The notes beneath the pieces were generated by a model that worked only from the letters and a program-made list of their open reading frames with translations, was not told the DNA's origin and made no database searches. The translations under genes and the position numbers were made by a program. DNA of 64,000 nucleotides from Polyangium spumosum (GTDB taxonomy: Bacteria; Myxococcota_A; Polyangia; Polyangiales; Polyangiaceae). Of this stretch, positions 48,970-56,485 are shown in pieces; the first letter of the stretch is position 1, and each line of letters opens with the position of its first letter. Location: the NCBI RefSeq assembly GCF_009649845.1, contig NZ_WJIE01000002.1, positions 1-64,000 of the forward strand, in the 5' to 3' direction.

Positions 48970-49391
48970 GGCGACGTGGCCTCGATCGAGAGGTGCGCGG
49001 CGAGGATCGACCGCACGTCGTCCGGCATCGGGCACGACGCCATCACGTCGAGGTTCGTCGTGACGATCGTGTGCTCCACCGTCGCCACCAGCACGTCCCC
49101 CGCCTCGCGAACCATGCGATACCGCAGCGTCGCGCTCCGGTTGCCGAGGTGCGCCGTGCTCGTCTCGATCCGGAGCACGTCGCCGTAACGCGCCGGCGCG
49201 CTGAACGACATGTTCACCTTCACCGCGGGCAAACCCACGCGGCGCTGCATGATGAGGTGCGGGTATCCCCCTTCGAGCCCGGCGAAGAAGTGCTCCATCG
49301 CCTGGTGGGCGAAGCCGAGGTAATGCCCGAAGAAGACGATGCCCGCGGCGTCGACCTCCTCGAACTTGATCGGCCGCAGGAGGGGGATCAT
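48966..49391 (-). CDS. Hotdog-fold acyl-CoA thioesterase (4HBT type)
   Basis: This 141-residue hotdog-fold protein has the catalytic Asp segment EVDAAGIVFFGHYLGFAHQA near residue 12, the hallmark of 4-hydroxybenzoyl-CoA thioesterase-like and YbgC-like enzymes. The strands VNMSFSAPARYGDVLRIE, LGNRSATLRYRM and VATVEHTIVTTN complete the fold. It hydrolyses an acyl-CoA or acyl-ACP whose identity is unclear. It starts 4 bp after the DUF3501 stop and overlaps the PLD gene. There is no signal peptide. Confidence 0.9.
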   Translation of the reverse strand: MIPLLRPIKFEEVDAAGIVFFGHYLGFAHQAMEHFFAGLEGGYPHLIMQRRVGLPAVKVNMSFSAPARYGDVLRIETSTAHLGNRSATLRYRMVREAGDVLVATVEHTIVTTNLDVMASCPMPDDVRSILAAHLSIEATSP

Positions 49392-49395
49392 GGCC

Positions 49396-49971
49396 TCACG
49401 AAAGGTCCTCGGCGAGCTTCGAGATCGACGCGGGCCCGAGCTCGGCCCGCGCGTAGTACCGCGGGTGATCCACGCGCACCGCGACCTTCGCCGTCTTCCC
49501 GCGGATCGCCGCGCTCTGCTCGTCCGTCAGCTTCACCTTGAAGTAGTGCACGGCCGTCGTCCGATCGGCCATCACGCCCTTCGGATCACTCGTCGCCGGC
49601 GCGCGCGCGCCGTCGATCTCCACGCTCACCGAGCCTTCGAGGCCCTTCAGCTCGATCAACATGCGGTCACGCACCACCGCGTCCGGGATCTCCACGAAGA
49701 GCGTCAGGCTGAGCTCGTTCGGGCCTGGGACGAGCTCGTTGTACGTGTCCATCTCGTGCTTGATCCCGCTCTCGGTCGTGATGCGCTCCGTGCGCAGCAT
49801 CTCCTGGATCTGCAGGAGCACCGAGTCGCGGTTCTCGAACACCGCCGAGATCTGCTCGCCGAGCTTCACCCGGCGCGGCCGCTTCTCCTCGATGACGCGC
49901 GCCCGGAACCTCGCCCGGATCTGCTCGTAGTCGCCGAGGGGCAGGATCTCGCTCCGATCGATCGGTCGCAT
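49396..49971 (-). CDS. DUF3501 family protein
   Basis: This 191-residue protein looks like a full DUF3501 member. It starts [19 protein letters not shown], then [20 protein letters not shown] and [33 protein letters not shown] follows, and [17 protein letters not shown] and [12 protein letters not shown] close the sequence. The function is unknown. Members are commonly found next to a rubrerythrin and a GlpC-like Fe-S protein, the same order as here, so a role in peroxide or redox handling is a reasonable inference. It lies 20 bp after the Fe-S protein gene and 4 bp before the thioesterase. Confidence 0.88.
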   Translation of the reverse strand: MRPIDRSEILPLGDYEQIRARFRARVIEEKRPRRVKLGEQISAVFENRDSVLLQIQEMLRTERITTESGIKHEMDTYNELVPGPNELSLTLFVEIPDAVVRDRMLIELKGLEGSVSVEIDGARAPATSDPKGVMADRTTAVHYFKVKLTDEQSAAIRGKTAKVAVRVDHPRYYARAELGPASISKLAEDLS

Positions 49972-49991
49972 GTCTCTCTTTTCCTCCAGGA

Positions 49992-51371
49992 TCAGGCTCG
50001 TTCAGCCGACGTCGTGGGCGCGGCGCTCTCCGCGGGCAAGAGCCCGTAGGCTTGCGCGAGCGCCTCGATGGGGTGCAGGACGTGCTTGCCCGTCTCCTTC
50101 ACCACGCGCAGCCCTGCCAGCGTGCAGTCGCTGACGACCATGTCCGGCTCCATCTCCGACACGCCCCGCACGAGCTTCTGCGCGTAGCGACGCCCGGTCT
50201 CGTAGTTCGCTGCCTTCATGCCCCACGTCCCGTCGACGGCCGAACACTGCTCGACCACCCGCACGTCCGTGTCGGGCACGACGCCGAGCACGCGCGCCCC
50301 CGGGAAGCCGATCTTCTGCGCGCGCAGGTGGCAGGCCGCGTGATAAGCGACCGTGCCGAGCTTGACCGGGAACTCGCGCACGAGCTTCTTCTCGCGCCCG
50401 AGCTTCACGAGGTACTCCATGAGGTCGATCGTCGCCGCCGCGACCTCCTTCGCCTCGGGCGTGGGCAGATACTCCGCCCACTCCTTCTTCATCGTGTAGC
50501 CACACGTCGGCCCTGGCACGACGATCGATCGGCCCGCGCGTACATGCGGCAAAAGCAGCTCCACGTTGTGGCGGATCTTCTCGGTCGCGGCCTTCACGTC
50601 GCCGCCGTCGAGGTTCGGCATCCCGCAACACGTCAGGCTCTCGCGCCCGTCTTCGCCCACGCCCGGGTACCGCACGCGCACGCCGTTGTGCTCGAGCACG
50701 GTCACCGCCGCGCGAACCACGTTCGGCACGTTGAACTCGCCGTAACAGGTCGCGAAGAGCACGACCTCGCCGTTTTTCCCGGCGCTCTCGGCCGGCTTGT
50801 GATGCGCGAGCCAGTCGCTGAACGTCTCTCGCGCCATCGGCGGCAGCGGGAACTCCGCCGAGATGCCCGTCACCTTCTCCTGCACCTTGCGCACGAGGCT
50901 CGACGCCAGCACGAAGTTCGAGATCGGCGCCATCACGCCCCCGCCCGTCGCGCCGATCGTCTGCGGCTCGCCGAGGATCTTGTCGACGAACGTGATGCCG
51001 TCGCGGGCGGCGCGGTTCGCTCGCTCGCGGGCCATGAGGCGCGGGAAGTCGAGCATCTCGGACGAGCCCTCGTCGGGCGTGTACGGGCACTTGATATAAC
51101 AGAGCTTGCACTGCCAGCAGGCGTCGCTGACGGCCTTGATGTCCGCGTCGTCGATCGTCTCCGCGCCCTCGGCGCGGCCCGACTCGATCGCCTCGTCGAC
51201 GCGGTTGAAGAGCTCCGGGAACGAGCCGCAGTAGTTCACGCACATGCGGCACTCGTGGCAGATCTGGAACGCGCGGCGCAGCTCGGCCTCGAGATCCCGC
51301 GCGTCGTAGTAGCGCGGATCGTGCGGGCTCGTCGCCGGCGGGGCCTTGGGTTTGCGGGGGATCACGCTCAC
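49992..51371 (-). CDS. GlpC/HdrD-like iron-sulfur protein
   Basis: This 459-residue protein resembles anaerobic glycerol-3-phosphate dehydrogenase subunit C and heterodisulfide reductase subunits. Two 4Fe-4S sites are formed by Cys38/41/44/48 ([11 protein letters not shown]) and Cys85/88/91/95 ([11 protein letters not shown]). Two CCG-type domains follow ([12 protein letters not shown] near residue 255, [13 protein letters not shown] near residue 338). It should pass electrons between a quinone or carrier and a partner. No GlpA/GlpB gene is adjacent; rubrerythrin and DUF3501 are. That arrangement suggests it feeds peroxide reduction. The start is GTG 51371; GTG 51365 is an alternative. Confidence 0.88.
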   Translation of the reverse strand: MSVIPRKPKAPPATSPHDPRYYDARDLEAELRRAFQICHECRMCVNYCGSFPELFNRVDEAIESGRAEGAETIDDADIKAVSDACWQCKLCYIKCPYTPDEGSSEMLDFPRLMARERANRAARDGITFVDKILGEPQTIGATGGGVMAPISNFVLASSLVRKVQEKVTGISAEFPLPPMARETFSDWLAHHKPAESAGKNGEVVLFATCYGEFNVPNVVRAAVTVLEHNGVRVRYPGVGEDGRESLTCCGMPNLDGGDVKAATEKIRHNVELLLPHVRAGRSIVVPGPTCGYTMKKEWAEYLPTPEAKEVAAATIDLMEYLVKLGREKKLVREFPVKLGTVAYHAACHLRAQKIGFPGARVLGVVPDTDVRVVEQCSAVDGTWGMKAANYETGRRYAQKLVRGVSEMEPDMVVSDCTLAGLRVVKETGKHVLHPIEALAQAYGLLPAESAAPTTSAERA

Positions 51372-51429
51372 GGTTTCGTCTCGTCTCCGGTTCGTCCGGG
51401 TCTTGAGTGCGCGTCGTGGAAACGCGCGA

Positions 51430-51470
51430 GGCGCGCGGGAAGACCGCATCGAGCGGCTCGCCCGCGCGCC
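51430..51470 (-). terminator. Hairpin between rubrerythrin and the Fe-S protein gene
   Basis: Perfect 10-bp arms at 51430-51439 and 51461-51470 enclose a 21-nt loop in the 116-bp gap after the rubrerythrin stop. No T-run follows. It could attenuate or stabilise the rubrerythrin transcript so that it exceeds the downstream genes. Confidence 0.45.
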
Positions 51471-51487
51471 ACGCTGCGTGTGGCTGA

Positions 51488-51910
51488 TCAGAAGTCGAGC
51501 GAGTCGAGGGCCTTCGCGAAGCGGCCCGCGTGCGACCGCTCGGCCTTCGCGAGCGTCTCGAACCACTCGGCGATGTCCTCGAAGCCCTCTTCGCGCGCCG
51601 TCTTGGCCATGCCCGGGTACATCGTCTCGTACTCGTGCGTCTCGCCGGCGACGGAGGCCTTGAGGTTCTTCTCCGTGTTGCCGATCGGCAGCCCCGTCGC
51701 GGGATCACCGACCATCTTCAGGTAGTCGAGGTGGCCGTGGGCGTGGCCCGTCTCGCCGTCCGCGGTGTCCTTGAAGAGGCCCGCGATCTCGGGGCGGCCC
51801 TCCACGTCCGCGACCTTGGCGAAGTAGAGATAGCGGCGGTTGGCCTGCGACTCGCCGGCAAACGCGTCCTTCAGGTTCTGATGGGTCTTGGTTCCTGCGA
51901 GCTTCGACAT
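51488..51910 (-). CDS. Rubrerythrin, erythrin-type without rubredoxin domain
   Basis: Rubrerythrin reduces hydrogen peroxide at a di-iron centre. This 140-residue protein holds only the ferritin-like four-helix bundle. The di-iron ligands can be placed: Glu20, Glu53 and His56 in ETGH, Glu90 and Glu93 nearby, and Glu124 with His127 in ERSH. The C-terminal rubredoxin domain of classical rubrerythrin is missing, so electrons must come from another protein; the downstream Fe-S protein is an obvious candidate. A strong AAGGAGA lies 10 bp before ATG 51910. It follows the PerR-type regulator by 55 bp. Confidence 0.93.
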   Translation of the reverse strand: MSKLAGTKTHQNLKDAFAGESQANRRYLYFAKVADVEGRPEIAGLFKDTADGETGHAHGHLDYLKMVGDPATGLPIGNTEKNLKASVAGETHEYETMYPGMAKTAREEGFEDIAEWFETLAKAERSHAGRFAKALDSLDF

Positions 51911-51965
51911 GGATGATCGTCTCCTTCGCGCTGGTTGCGATGGGGGAAGGAACTGCGTGCTGAAA

Positions 51966-52472
51966 CTATCGTGGTTTGCCCGCGCGCGCGCGGGCAAACG
52001 CGAACGTGGGCTCGTCGGCCGCGCAGGCCTCGCAGAGCCCTCGGTAAATCTGCTCGACGGCGCGCACGGAGAACCCCGGCGCGGCCGCGTTCACGCTCGG
52101 CGCGAGATCCCGGGCTGGCTCGCCGTCCGCGCCCGTGGGCACGTCTCGCACGAGGCCGCAGCGATCGCAGACCGCGTGGTTGTGCGGCGTCATGTTCGCG
52201 TCGAAGCGCGCGGCGCCCGGCGCGAGGCTGAGCGAGACGCAGAGCCCCGCCGCGGCGAGCGCGTCGAGCGTGTTGTACACGGTCGCGAAGCTCATCGTGG
52301 GCATCGCGGGGCGGAGCCGTTCGAAGAGCTCCTGCGCCGTCGGGTGCGTCGGATCCCCGGCGAGCTCGCGCGCGATCGCCAGCCGTTGCGGCGTCAGCTT
52401 GAGGCCGGAGGCGCGGACACGCGTCAGCATCTCCGCGAAACGTGCTTCGACCTCGGGACACCCGTTTGGCAC
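51966..52472 (-). CDS. Fur-family regulator, PerR-like
   Basis: This 168-residue metalloregulator has a winged-helix N-terminus (LKLTPQRLAIARELAGD, MSFATVYNTLDALAAAGL) and a C-terminal dimerisation domain. The metal region reads FDANMTPHNHAVCDRCG, and a second pair is CEAC near the C-terminus, giving a CxxC-CxxC structural zinc site. PerR proteins sense peroxide by iron-catalysed oxidation of His ligands. A rubrerythrin gene lies directly downstream, which supports PerR, but Fur or Zur cannot be excluded. The start is GTG 52472. A candidate operator lies 14-28 bp upstream. Confidence 0.88.
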   Translation of the reverse strand: MPNGCPEVEARFAEMLTRVRASGLKLTPQRLAIARELAGDPTHPTAQELFERLRPAMPTMSFATVYNTLDALAAAGLCVSLSLAPGAARFDANMTPHNHAVCDRCGLVRDVPTGADGEPARDLAPSVNAAAPGFSVRAVEQIYRGLCEACAADEPTFAFARARAGKPR

Positions 52473-52485
52473 GCCCGCTAGTTAC

Positions 52486-52500
52486 TTAGAATCTTTCTCA
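52486..52500. promoter_or_regulatory. Candidate PerR/Fur operator
   Basis: TTAGAATCTTTCTCA is an imperfect inverted repeat (TTAGAA and TTCTCA around TCT) that stands out as AT-rich in GC-rich DNA. It lies 14-28 bp upstream of the perR start codon. The shape resembles the Fur-family 7-1-7 boxes. Autoregulation of the perR-rubrerythrin operon would be expected, but the match is by eye. Confidence 0.45.
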
Positions 52501-52643
52501 GGTGCAAGTCCTCCTGAGTTGAGGAAGATCCCTACGCTCGATCCGGGTCGCGCCCCTGGGGCGGCTCCCTCGTGTTCGTGGAGAACCTCACCGGTTTTTC
52601 TTTCCCCACGATCCACGGGCGTGCCGAACACGCGTCGACGGCC

Positions 52644-52672
52644 TTGCCAGACAAAAAAGCCACTGACATACT
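52644..52672 (+). promoter_or_regulatory. Possible sigma70-type promoter of rpsU
   Basis: TTGCCA (52644-52649) and CATACT (52667-52672) are 17 bp apart, close to TTGACA-N17-TATAAT. The start of transcription would be near 52680, giving a leader of about 130 nt for rpsU. An AT-rich spacer (ACAAAAAAG) supports it. Confidence 0.45.
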
Positions 52673-52809
52673 GTCGCCCCCTCGCGAACCGGGTCCACGT
52701 ACACGTGTACCTGCGCGCCGCGGGGAAACTGGAAAACCAAGGACACAACGCCCCGCGCGGCCCGGGGGAACAGGGCCCGCTCGACGGAAACGAGAGGACG
52801 CGTTCAGAG

Positions 52810-53034
52810 ATGCCTACCGACGCCATTCAGTGCAAACCGCTCGAGGTCGCCGTGGGCGACAAGGGAATCGAGCGCGCGATCAAGCACCTCAAGCGGAAGA
52901 TGGCCGCGGAGGGCATCCTTCGTGAGCTCAAGAGGCGCCGGCACTACATGAAGCCCTCGGTCAAGCGCCGCAAGAAGGCCTCCGAGGCCGCCCGCCGCCG
53001 CCGCAAGCGGTCGAAGATGGACGTGATGCAATAG
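52810..53034 (+). CDS. rpsU: 30S ribosomal protein S21
   Basis: S21 is a small, basic 30S subunit protein near the mRNA exit. This 74-residue sequence has the family core DKGIERAIKHLKRKMAAEGI, RELKRRRHYMKPS and a lysine/arginine-rich end (KRRKKASEAARRRRKR). ATG 52810 gives MPTDAIQCKPLEV, and the length fits. It is divergent from perR, and a stem-loop with a T-run follows. In many bacteria S21 is part of a dnaG-rpoD operon; here it stands alone. Confidence 0.94.
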   Translation: MPTDAIQCKPLEVAVGDKGIERAIKHLKRKMAAEGILRELKRRRHYMKPSVKRRKKASEAARRRRKRSKMDVMQ

Positions 53035-53082
53035 CCCGGCGGCGCGTCCGCGCGCCCCCGAGCCTGACCGCTCACCCACGAT

Positions 53083-53125
53083 GACGACGCCGGCCGCTCT
53101 GCGGAGTCCGGCGTTTCGTCGTTTT
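53083..53125 (+). terminator. Rho-independent terminator of rpsU
   Basis: A stem formed by GACGACGCCGG-CCGC and GCGG-CCGGCG-CGTC, with small bulges and a TCT loop, is followed by GTTTTG. It begins 48 bp after the rpsU stop and ends just before the glycosyltransferase start. Confidence 0.65.
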
Positions 53126-53133
53126 GTCTGCCC

Positions 53134-54201
53134 TTGAAGCTGCTCGTCCTCACCACCTCCTATCCGCGGAGCGACGCCGATCCTTCGGGACACTTCGTGC
53201 GCGCCGAGGCTCGCGCGCTCGCGCGGCGAGGGCACGAGGTGCACGTCGTCGCGCCCGGCGGCTCGCTGTTCGACGTGGCCACGCGCGACCCGCTCGTCCC
53301 CTCGCTCCACGTGCATCACGCGGGCGGCGGCGCGCTCTTCGGGTGGCCGGGCGCTGCCGCTCGCGCGCGCCGTGATCCCACGCGCCTGCTCAACGCCCTG
53401 CCTTTCGCCGTCGCCGCGCGTGGAAAAACCTCCACGATCGGCCCGTTCGATCGCGCCATCGCGCACTGGATCGTCCCCTCGGCCGTGCCGCTCCTCCTCG
53501 GCTTCTCTGCGCCGCTCGAGGTCGTCGGCCATGGCGCCGACGTGCGCCTCCTCTGCGGGATGCCCGCTGCTCTGCGCTGCTTCGCCGTGCGTGTCCTCCT
53601 CGATCGTGGCGCCTCTTTCCGCTTCGCCGCGCGCGCCTCCCTCGACGCCCTCGCCTGCGCCTTGCCTGCGCCGCTCGCGTCGCGCCTCGAACGCGCCTCT
53701 CGCGTCGAGCCTGTTGTCCTCGATCTGCCCGATGTCTCCACGCGCGCGCGCGTGTTACGCGCCTCGCTCGCGCCGCGCTCGCGCGAGGACAAACTCGTCG
53801 TCGCTGCGGGCCGGCTCGTCGCGGGCAAGCGGGTCGACCTCGTGATCGAGGCGGCGGCGGCGGCGTCGATGTCGATCGTCGTCGTGGGCGACGGCCCTCT
53901 GCGTGGCGAGCTCGCGGCGCTCGCGCGTGCGCGTGGCGCTCGTGCGACGTTCGTCGGCCTCTTGCCGCGGGACGAGGCGCTCGCCTGGATCGCGGCGGCC
54001 GACGTGCTCGTGCATGCGTCGAAGGAGGAGGCTGCGCCGACGGTCGTGCGTGAGGCGCGCGCCCTGGGCGTGCCTGTCGTGGCTTGTGCGGCGGGGGACG
54101 TCGCTGCTTGGGCTCGGCGTGACCCTGGCATCGTCGTCGTTGCGCCTGACGTCCGGGCTCTTTCCGCGGCTCTTTTGGCTGCCGCGGCCGTGTGTTCGTA
54201 G
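53134..54201 (+). CDS. Glycosyltransferase family 4
   Basis: This 355-residue GT-B fold enzyme starts at TTG 53134 with KLLVLTTSYPRSDADPSGHF, typical for GT4 N-termini. The C-terminal nucleotide-sugar domain shows VAAGRLVAGKRVDLVIEAAA, GDGPLRGEL and the signature KEEAAPTVVREARALGVPVV, an E-x7-E-type motif. It transfers a sugar, probably to a polysaccharide, glycan lipid or protein; donor and acceptor are unknown. Residues 90-170 have a hydrophobic segment that may touch the membrane. It is preceded by the rpsU terminator, so it should have its own promoter. Confidence 0.88.
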   Translation: MKLLVLTTSYPRSDADPSGHFVRAEARALARRGHEVHVVAPGGSLFDVATRDPLVPSLHVHHAGGGALFGWPGAAARARRDPTRLLNALPFAVAARGKTSTIGPFDRAIAHWIVPSAVPLLLGFSAPLEVVGHGADVRLLCGMPAALRCFAVRVLLDRGASFRFAARASLDALACALPAPLASRLERASRVEPVVLDLPDVSTRARVLRASLAPRSREDKLVVAAGRLVAGKRVDLVIEAAAAASMSIVVVGDGPLRGELAALARARGARATFVGLLPRDEALAWIAAADVLVHASKEEAAPTVVREARALGVPVVACAAGDVAAWARRDPGIVVVAPDVRALSAALLAAAAVCS

Positions 54202-54319
54202 TTTGCCCCCCATGACCTGGACAAGACTTACAAAACTGACGAACGTGGGTCTTGCAATCCTCGACAGTTCTACTAGGTTGCCGCCTCGCCTCGCGCGGTA
54301 AACACCACGCGGAGTGATT

Positions 54320-54394
54320 CGGGGCGTAGCGCAGCCTGGTTAGCGCACTTGACTGGGGGTCAAGGGGTCGGTGGTTCAAATCCACTCGCCCCGA
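54320..54394 (+). tRNA. tRNA-Pro(GGG)
   Basis: A full cloverleaf folds: acceptor CGGGGCG pairs with CGCCCCG, D-arm contains GCGCAGCCTGGTTAGCGC, anticodon stem CTTGA/TCAAG encloses the loop CTGGGGG with anticodon GGG, and the T-arm is GGTGG-TTCAAAT-CCACT. The discriminator is A. The 3' CCA is not encoded. GGG reads CCC (and CCU) proline codons, common in this GC-rich genome. A strong terminator begins 2 bp later. Confidence 0.95.
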
Positions 54395-54395
54395 C

Positions 54396-54436
54396 AAGGT
54401 CCGGAGGATGAACGTCCTCCGGACCTTTTCGGTTTT
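54396..54436 (+). terminator. Rho-independent terminator of tRNA-Pro
   Basis: A perfect 13-bp stem, AAGGTCCGGAGGA with TCCTCCGGACCTT, encloses the loop TGAACG and is followed by TTCGGTTTTT. It begins two bases after the tRNA end. Confidence 0.9.
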
Positions 54437-54465
54437 TGTCCCTTGGCTCTGCCGCCTCGAGGGGT

Positions 54466-54482
54466 GCGGGGCGACGCCCCGC
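54466..54482. repeat. Short GC palindrome
   Basis: GCGGGGC and GCCCCGC flank a GAC loop just before the end of the hypothetical lipoprotein gene on the minus strand. The form is close to the fourth hairpin in the left-edge cluster, suggesting one dispersed palindrome family. Confidence 0.5.
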
Positions 54483-54489
54483 GCTCCCT

Positions 54490-54972
54490 TCACTTGAAGC
54501 TGATACGGAAGTTGGTGGGTCCGCAGTTCGGCGCGTTGTCCATCGAGAGCGTCGCCTCGTGCCGGCCGGGGTCGCCTGTGACGGTGAGGGTGCCGCTCGT
54601 GGTGCGCTCGGCTTTGCTGCCCACGTTGATCGGCAGGTCCATGGTGGCGCCGCCGCCGCGCCAGGTCAGGCGCAGGCCTGCGGTCTCCTGCCGGTCTTTG
54701 GGGCTCAGGTTCTCGCCCTTGAACTCGATGATCAGCCGCTCGGCGTTGACGATGTCCGAGCGGAAGGTCGCCTTGGCGCCGCAGCTCATGCGGAAGCGAT
54801 GTGTTTCTCCGCGCTTGATGGGCAGCGCTGCGGAGGTCGGGGGCTGGAAGGGATCACCCTTCTTCGGCGGCGGGACCTTCACGACGATGCAGCCTGTGGA
54901 CGCGGCGGCCACGAGGCCGAGCGCGACGAAACGCGTGGCTGCGGAGAGAATGGCGGGGACCTTCTTCGACAT
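54490..54972 (-). CDS. Hypothetical lipoprotein
   Basis: This 160-residue lipoprotein has the lipobox STGC near residue 28, then VVKVPPPKKGDPFQPP. The mature part seems to be a small beta domain (HRFRMSCGAKATFRSD, LIIEFKGENLSPKDR, LRLTWRGGGATMDLPI, GTLTVTGDPGRHEATLSM) ending NCGPTNFRISFK. Two Cys may form a disulfide. I do not recognise the family. ATG 54972 was chosen for the signal peptide. The gene is divergent from msrC and ends near the tRNA terminator. Confidence 0.7.
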   Translation of the reverse strand: MSKKVPAILSAATRFVALGLVAAASTGCIVVKVPPPKKGDPFQPPTSAALPIKRGETHRFRMSCGAKATFRSDIVNAERLIIEFKGENLSPKDRQETAGLRLTWRGGGATMDLPINVGSKAERTTSGTLTVTGDPGRHEATLSMDNAPNCGPTNFRISFK

Positions 54973-55150
54973 GATGACGAGCGCCTCCTGGCGAGCCCGC
55001 CGGCCCCCTCCGCTCCGTGCGGGTGTGATGATCCGGCCAGAGGAACGGTCGGCGGCTACCATTTCGCGTATAAACGACGTCGCACGGAAGATCCACACTT
55101 TCACGCTCTGCCGTGGCGTGCCTTCCGCTTCGTAGTATCGTCGCCGCCTC

Positions 55151-55639
55151 ATGGCCGAATCCACCCTCGACCTTCGCGGCCTGCCCAAGGCGCGCGCCTA
55201 CGATGAATTGGACCACGCGCTCGAGGCCGTCCTCGCGGGCCTCGCGGATCCCATCGCGGCCATGGCCACGATGAGCGCGCTCCTGCACCACGGCTTCGGC
55301 CACCTCTGGACTGGCTTCTACCGCAAAGTCGCGCCCGACCTCCTCCGCGTCGGGCCTTATCAGGGCACCCTCGGCTGCCTCGAAATCCCCTTCGGCAAGG
55401 GCGTCTGCGGTACGGCGGCCCGGGAGCGACGTACGGTCCTCGTCCCCGACGTCCACGCCTTCCCTGGGCACATCACCTGCGACGCGCGCTCTCGCTCCGA
55501 AATCGTCGTCCCTGTCCTCGATGCCTCCGGCGCGCTCCTCGCCGTGCTCGACATCGACGCCGACCGCCCGGCGGCCTTCGACGACGAGGATACGCGCCGG
55601 CTCGAGGCGATCGTCGGCTGGTTCGCTCGGGTGCCTTGA
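55151..55639 (+). CDS. msrC: Free methionine-(R)-sulfoxide reductase (fRMsr)
   Basis: fRMsr reduces free methionine-R-sulfoxide with a GAF fold. The 162-residue protein has the three family cysteines: Cys76 in GTLGCLEIPFGKGVC, Cys86 in KGVCGTAA and Cys110 in GHITCDARS. Their spacing (10 and 24) matches the characterised enzyme, in which the last is catalytic. FDDEDTRRLEAIVG ends the domain. It repairs oxidised methionine and fits the stress-gene content to the left, but is not in one operon with it. It diverges from the lipoprotein gene across 178 bp. Confidence 0.93.
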   Translation: MAESTLDLRGLPKARAYDELDHALEAVLAGLADPIAAMATMSALLHHGFGHLWTGFYRKVAPDLLRVGPYQGTLGCLEIPFGKGVCGTAARERRTVLVPDVHAFPGHITCDARSRSEIVVPVLDASGALLAVLDIDADRPAAFDDEDTRRLEAIVGWFARVP

Positions 55640-55684
55640 CGGCACGTCTTCCCTCCTCCGAGCCGCTCGCTTACACTCGCGCGC

Positions 55685-56485
55685 ATGCTCCGCCCCACCT
55701 TGCGAATGCCGTGCGGATATCCCGACGCGGCGCCGCATCTGCGCGACGAGGTCCGCCTCCTGCAGCGTGAGCTCAAGCGTTGGGCGTATTCCATGAGCCC
55801 CGACGGCCAGTTCGGCCCGCGCACCGATGCCGCCGTGCGCCATTTCCAGCGCAAGCGTGGCCTGAAGGACGACGGCATCGTTGGTCCGCGGACCTGGGAC
55901 GCCGTCCTCGACCCCGACGCCCGGCCCATTGGGGCGGGCTTCCAGTACCAGCCGGCCGGCGCCTCCGATCCCACGCCCCCCTCCCCCGCGAAGCCGCCGA
56001 CCGGGGGCACCACGCCTGATCCTGCCCCGTCGAACCCTGGCGCGGGCGGGGCCTCGTGGATGACCATCGCGCGCAAGGAAGAGGGCGTCCGCGAGACCTC
56101 GGGGCGGGCGGCCAATCCGCGCATCGTCGAGTACCACGCGACGACCACGCTGCGCGCCAAGTCGGACGAGGTCGCGTGGTGCGCCTCCTTCGTGAACTGG
56201 GTCCTCAAGAAGGCTGGTTACAAGGGCACGAACTCCGCCGCCGCCGCGAGCTGGGTCAAGTGGGGCGCCCCCACGACCGCGCGGCAGGGCGCGATCTGCG
56301 TCATCTACAACGCGAAAGCGGCGAACTCGTCCCTCTCCACCTCCGGCAATCACGTCGGCTTCCTCGTCCGCGAGACGAGCAGCCATTACGTGCTGCTCGG
56401 CGGGAACCAGTCGAACTCCGTGAAGGAGTCGAGCTTCGCCAAGACGAAATGGCGACTCAAAGCGTACCGGTGGCCGTCGTCCTAG
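55685..56485 (+). CDS. Peptidoglycan-binding and CHAP-like (TIGR02594) protein
   Basis: This 266-residue protein has an N-terminal peptidoglycan-binding type 1 domain (EVRLLQRELKRWAYSMSPDG, FGPRTDAAVRHFQRKRGL, DDGIVGPRTWDAV), a Pro/Thr-rich linker near residues 95-125, and a C-terminal CHAP/NlpC-type amidase domain. Its candidate nucleophile is Cys in VAWCASFVNWVLKKAG near residue 165, and the His is in SGNHVGFLV near residue 220. It lacks a recognisable signal peptide, so export is unclear. It begins 45 bp after msrC. Its stop abuts the stop of the giant ATPase gene on the other strand with no gap. Confidence 0.85.
   Translation: MLRPTLRMPCGYPDAAPHLRDEVRLLQRELKRWAYSMSPDGQFGPRTDAAVRHFQRKRGLKDDGIVGPRTWDAVLDPDARPIGAGFQYQPAGASDPTPPSPAKPPTGGTTPDPAPSNPGAGGASWMTIARKEEGVRETSGRAANPRIVEYHATTTLRAKSDEVAWCASFVNWVLKKAGYKGTNSAAAASWVKWGAPTTARQGAICVIYNAKAANSSLSTSGNHVGFLVRETSSHYVLLGGNQSNSVKESSFAKTKWRLKAYRWPSS

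Larger units (their letters stand above)
52473..52809. other. Divergent regulatory region of perR and rpsU
   Basis: This 337-bp gap is the only non-coding stretch over 300 bp in the window. It contains the candidate PerR box (52486-52500) near the perR start and a sigma70-like promoter (52644-52672) facing rpsU, leaving an rpsU leader of about 130 nt. I see no ORF or RNA gene inside it. The long leader may hold translational control of S21, but I cannot name a structure. Confidence 0.5.

Noticed and set aside
53316-54224. A 302-codon minus-strand frame opposite the glycosyltransferase
   Set aside because: Its sequence is Arg/Ala/Thr repeats without motifs, and the + strand frame has clear GT4 signatures.
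54202-54319. A promoter for tRNA-Pro (TTGCAA and TACTAG)
   Set aside because: The spacing is 13 bp, too short for a sigma70 promoter; no better pair is seen.
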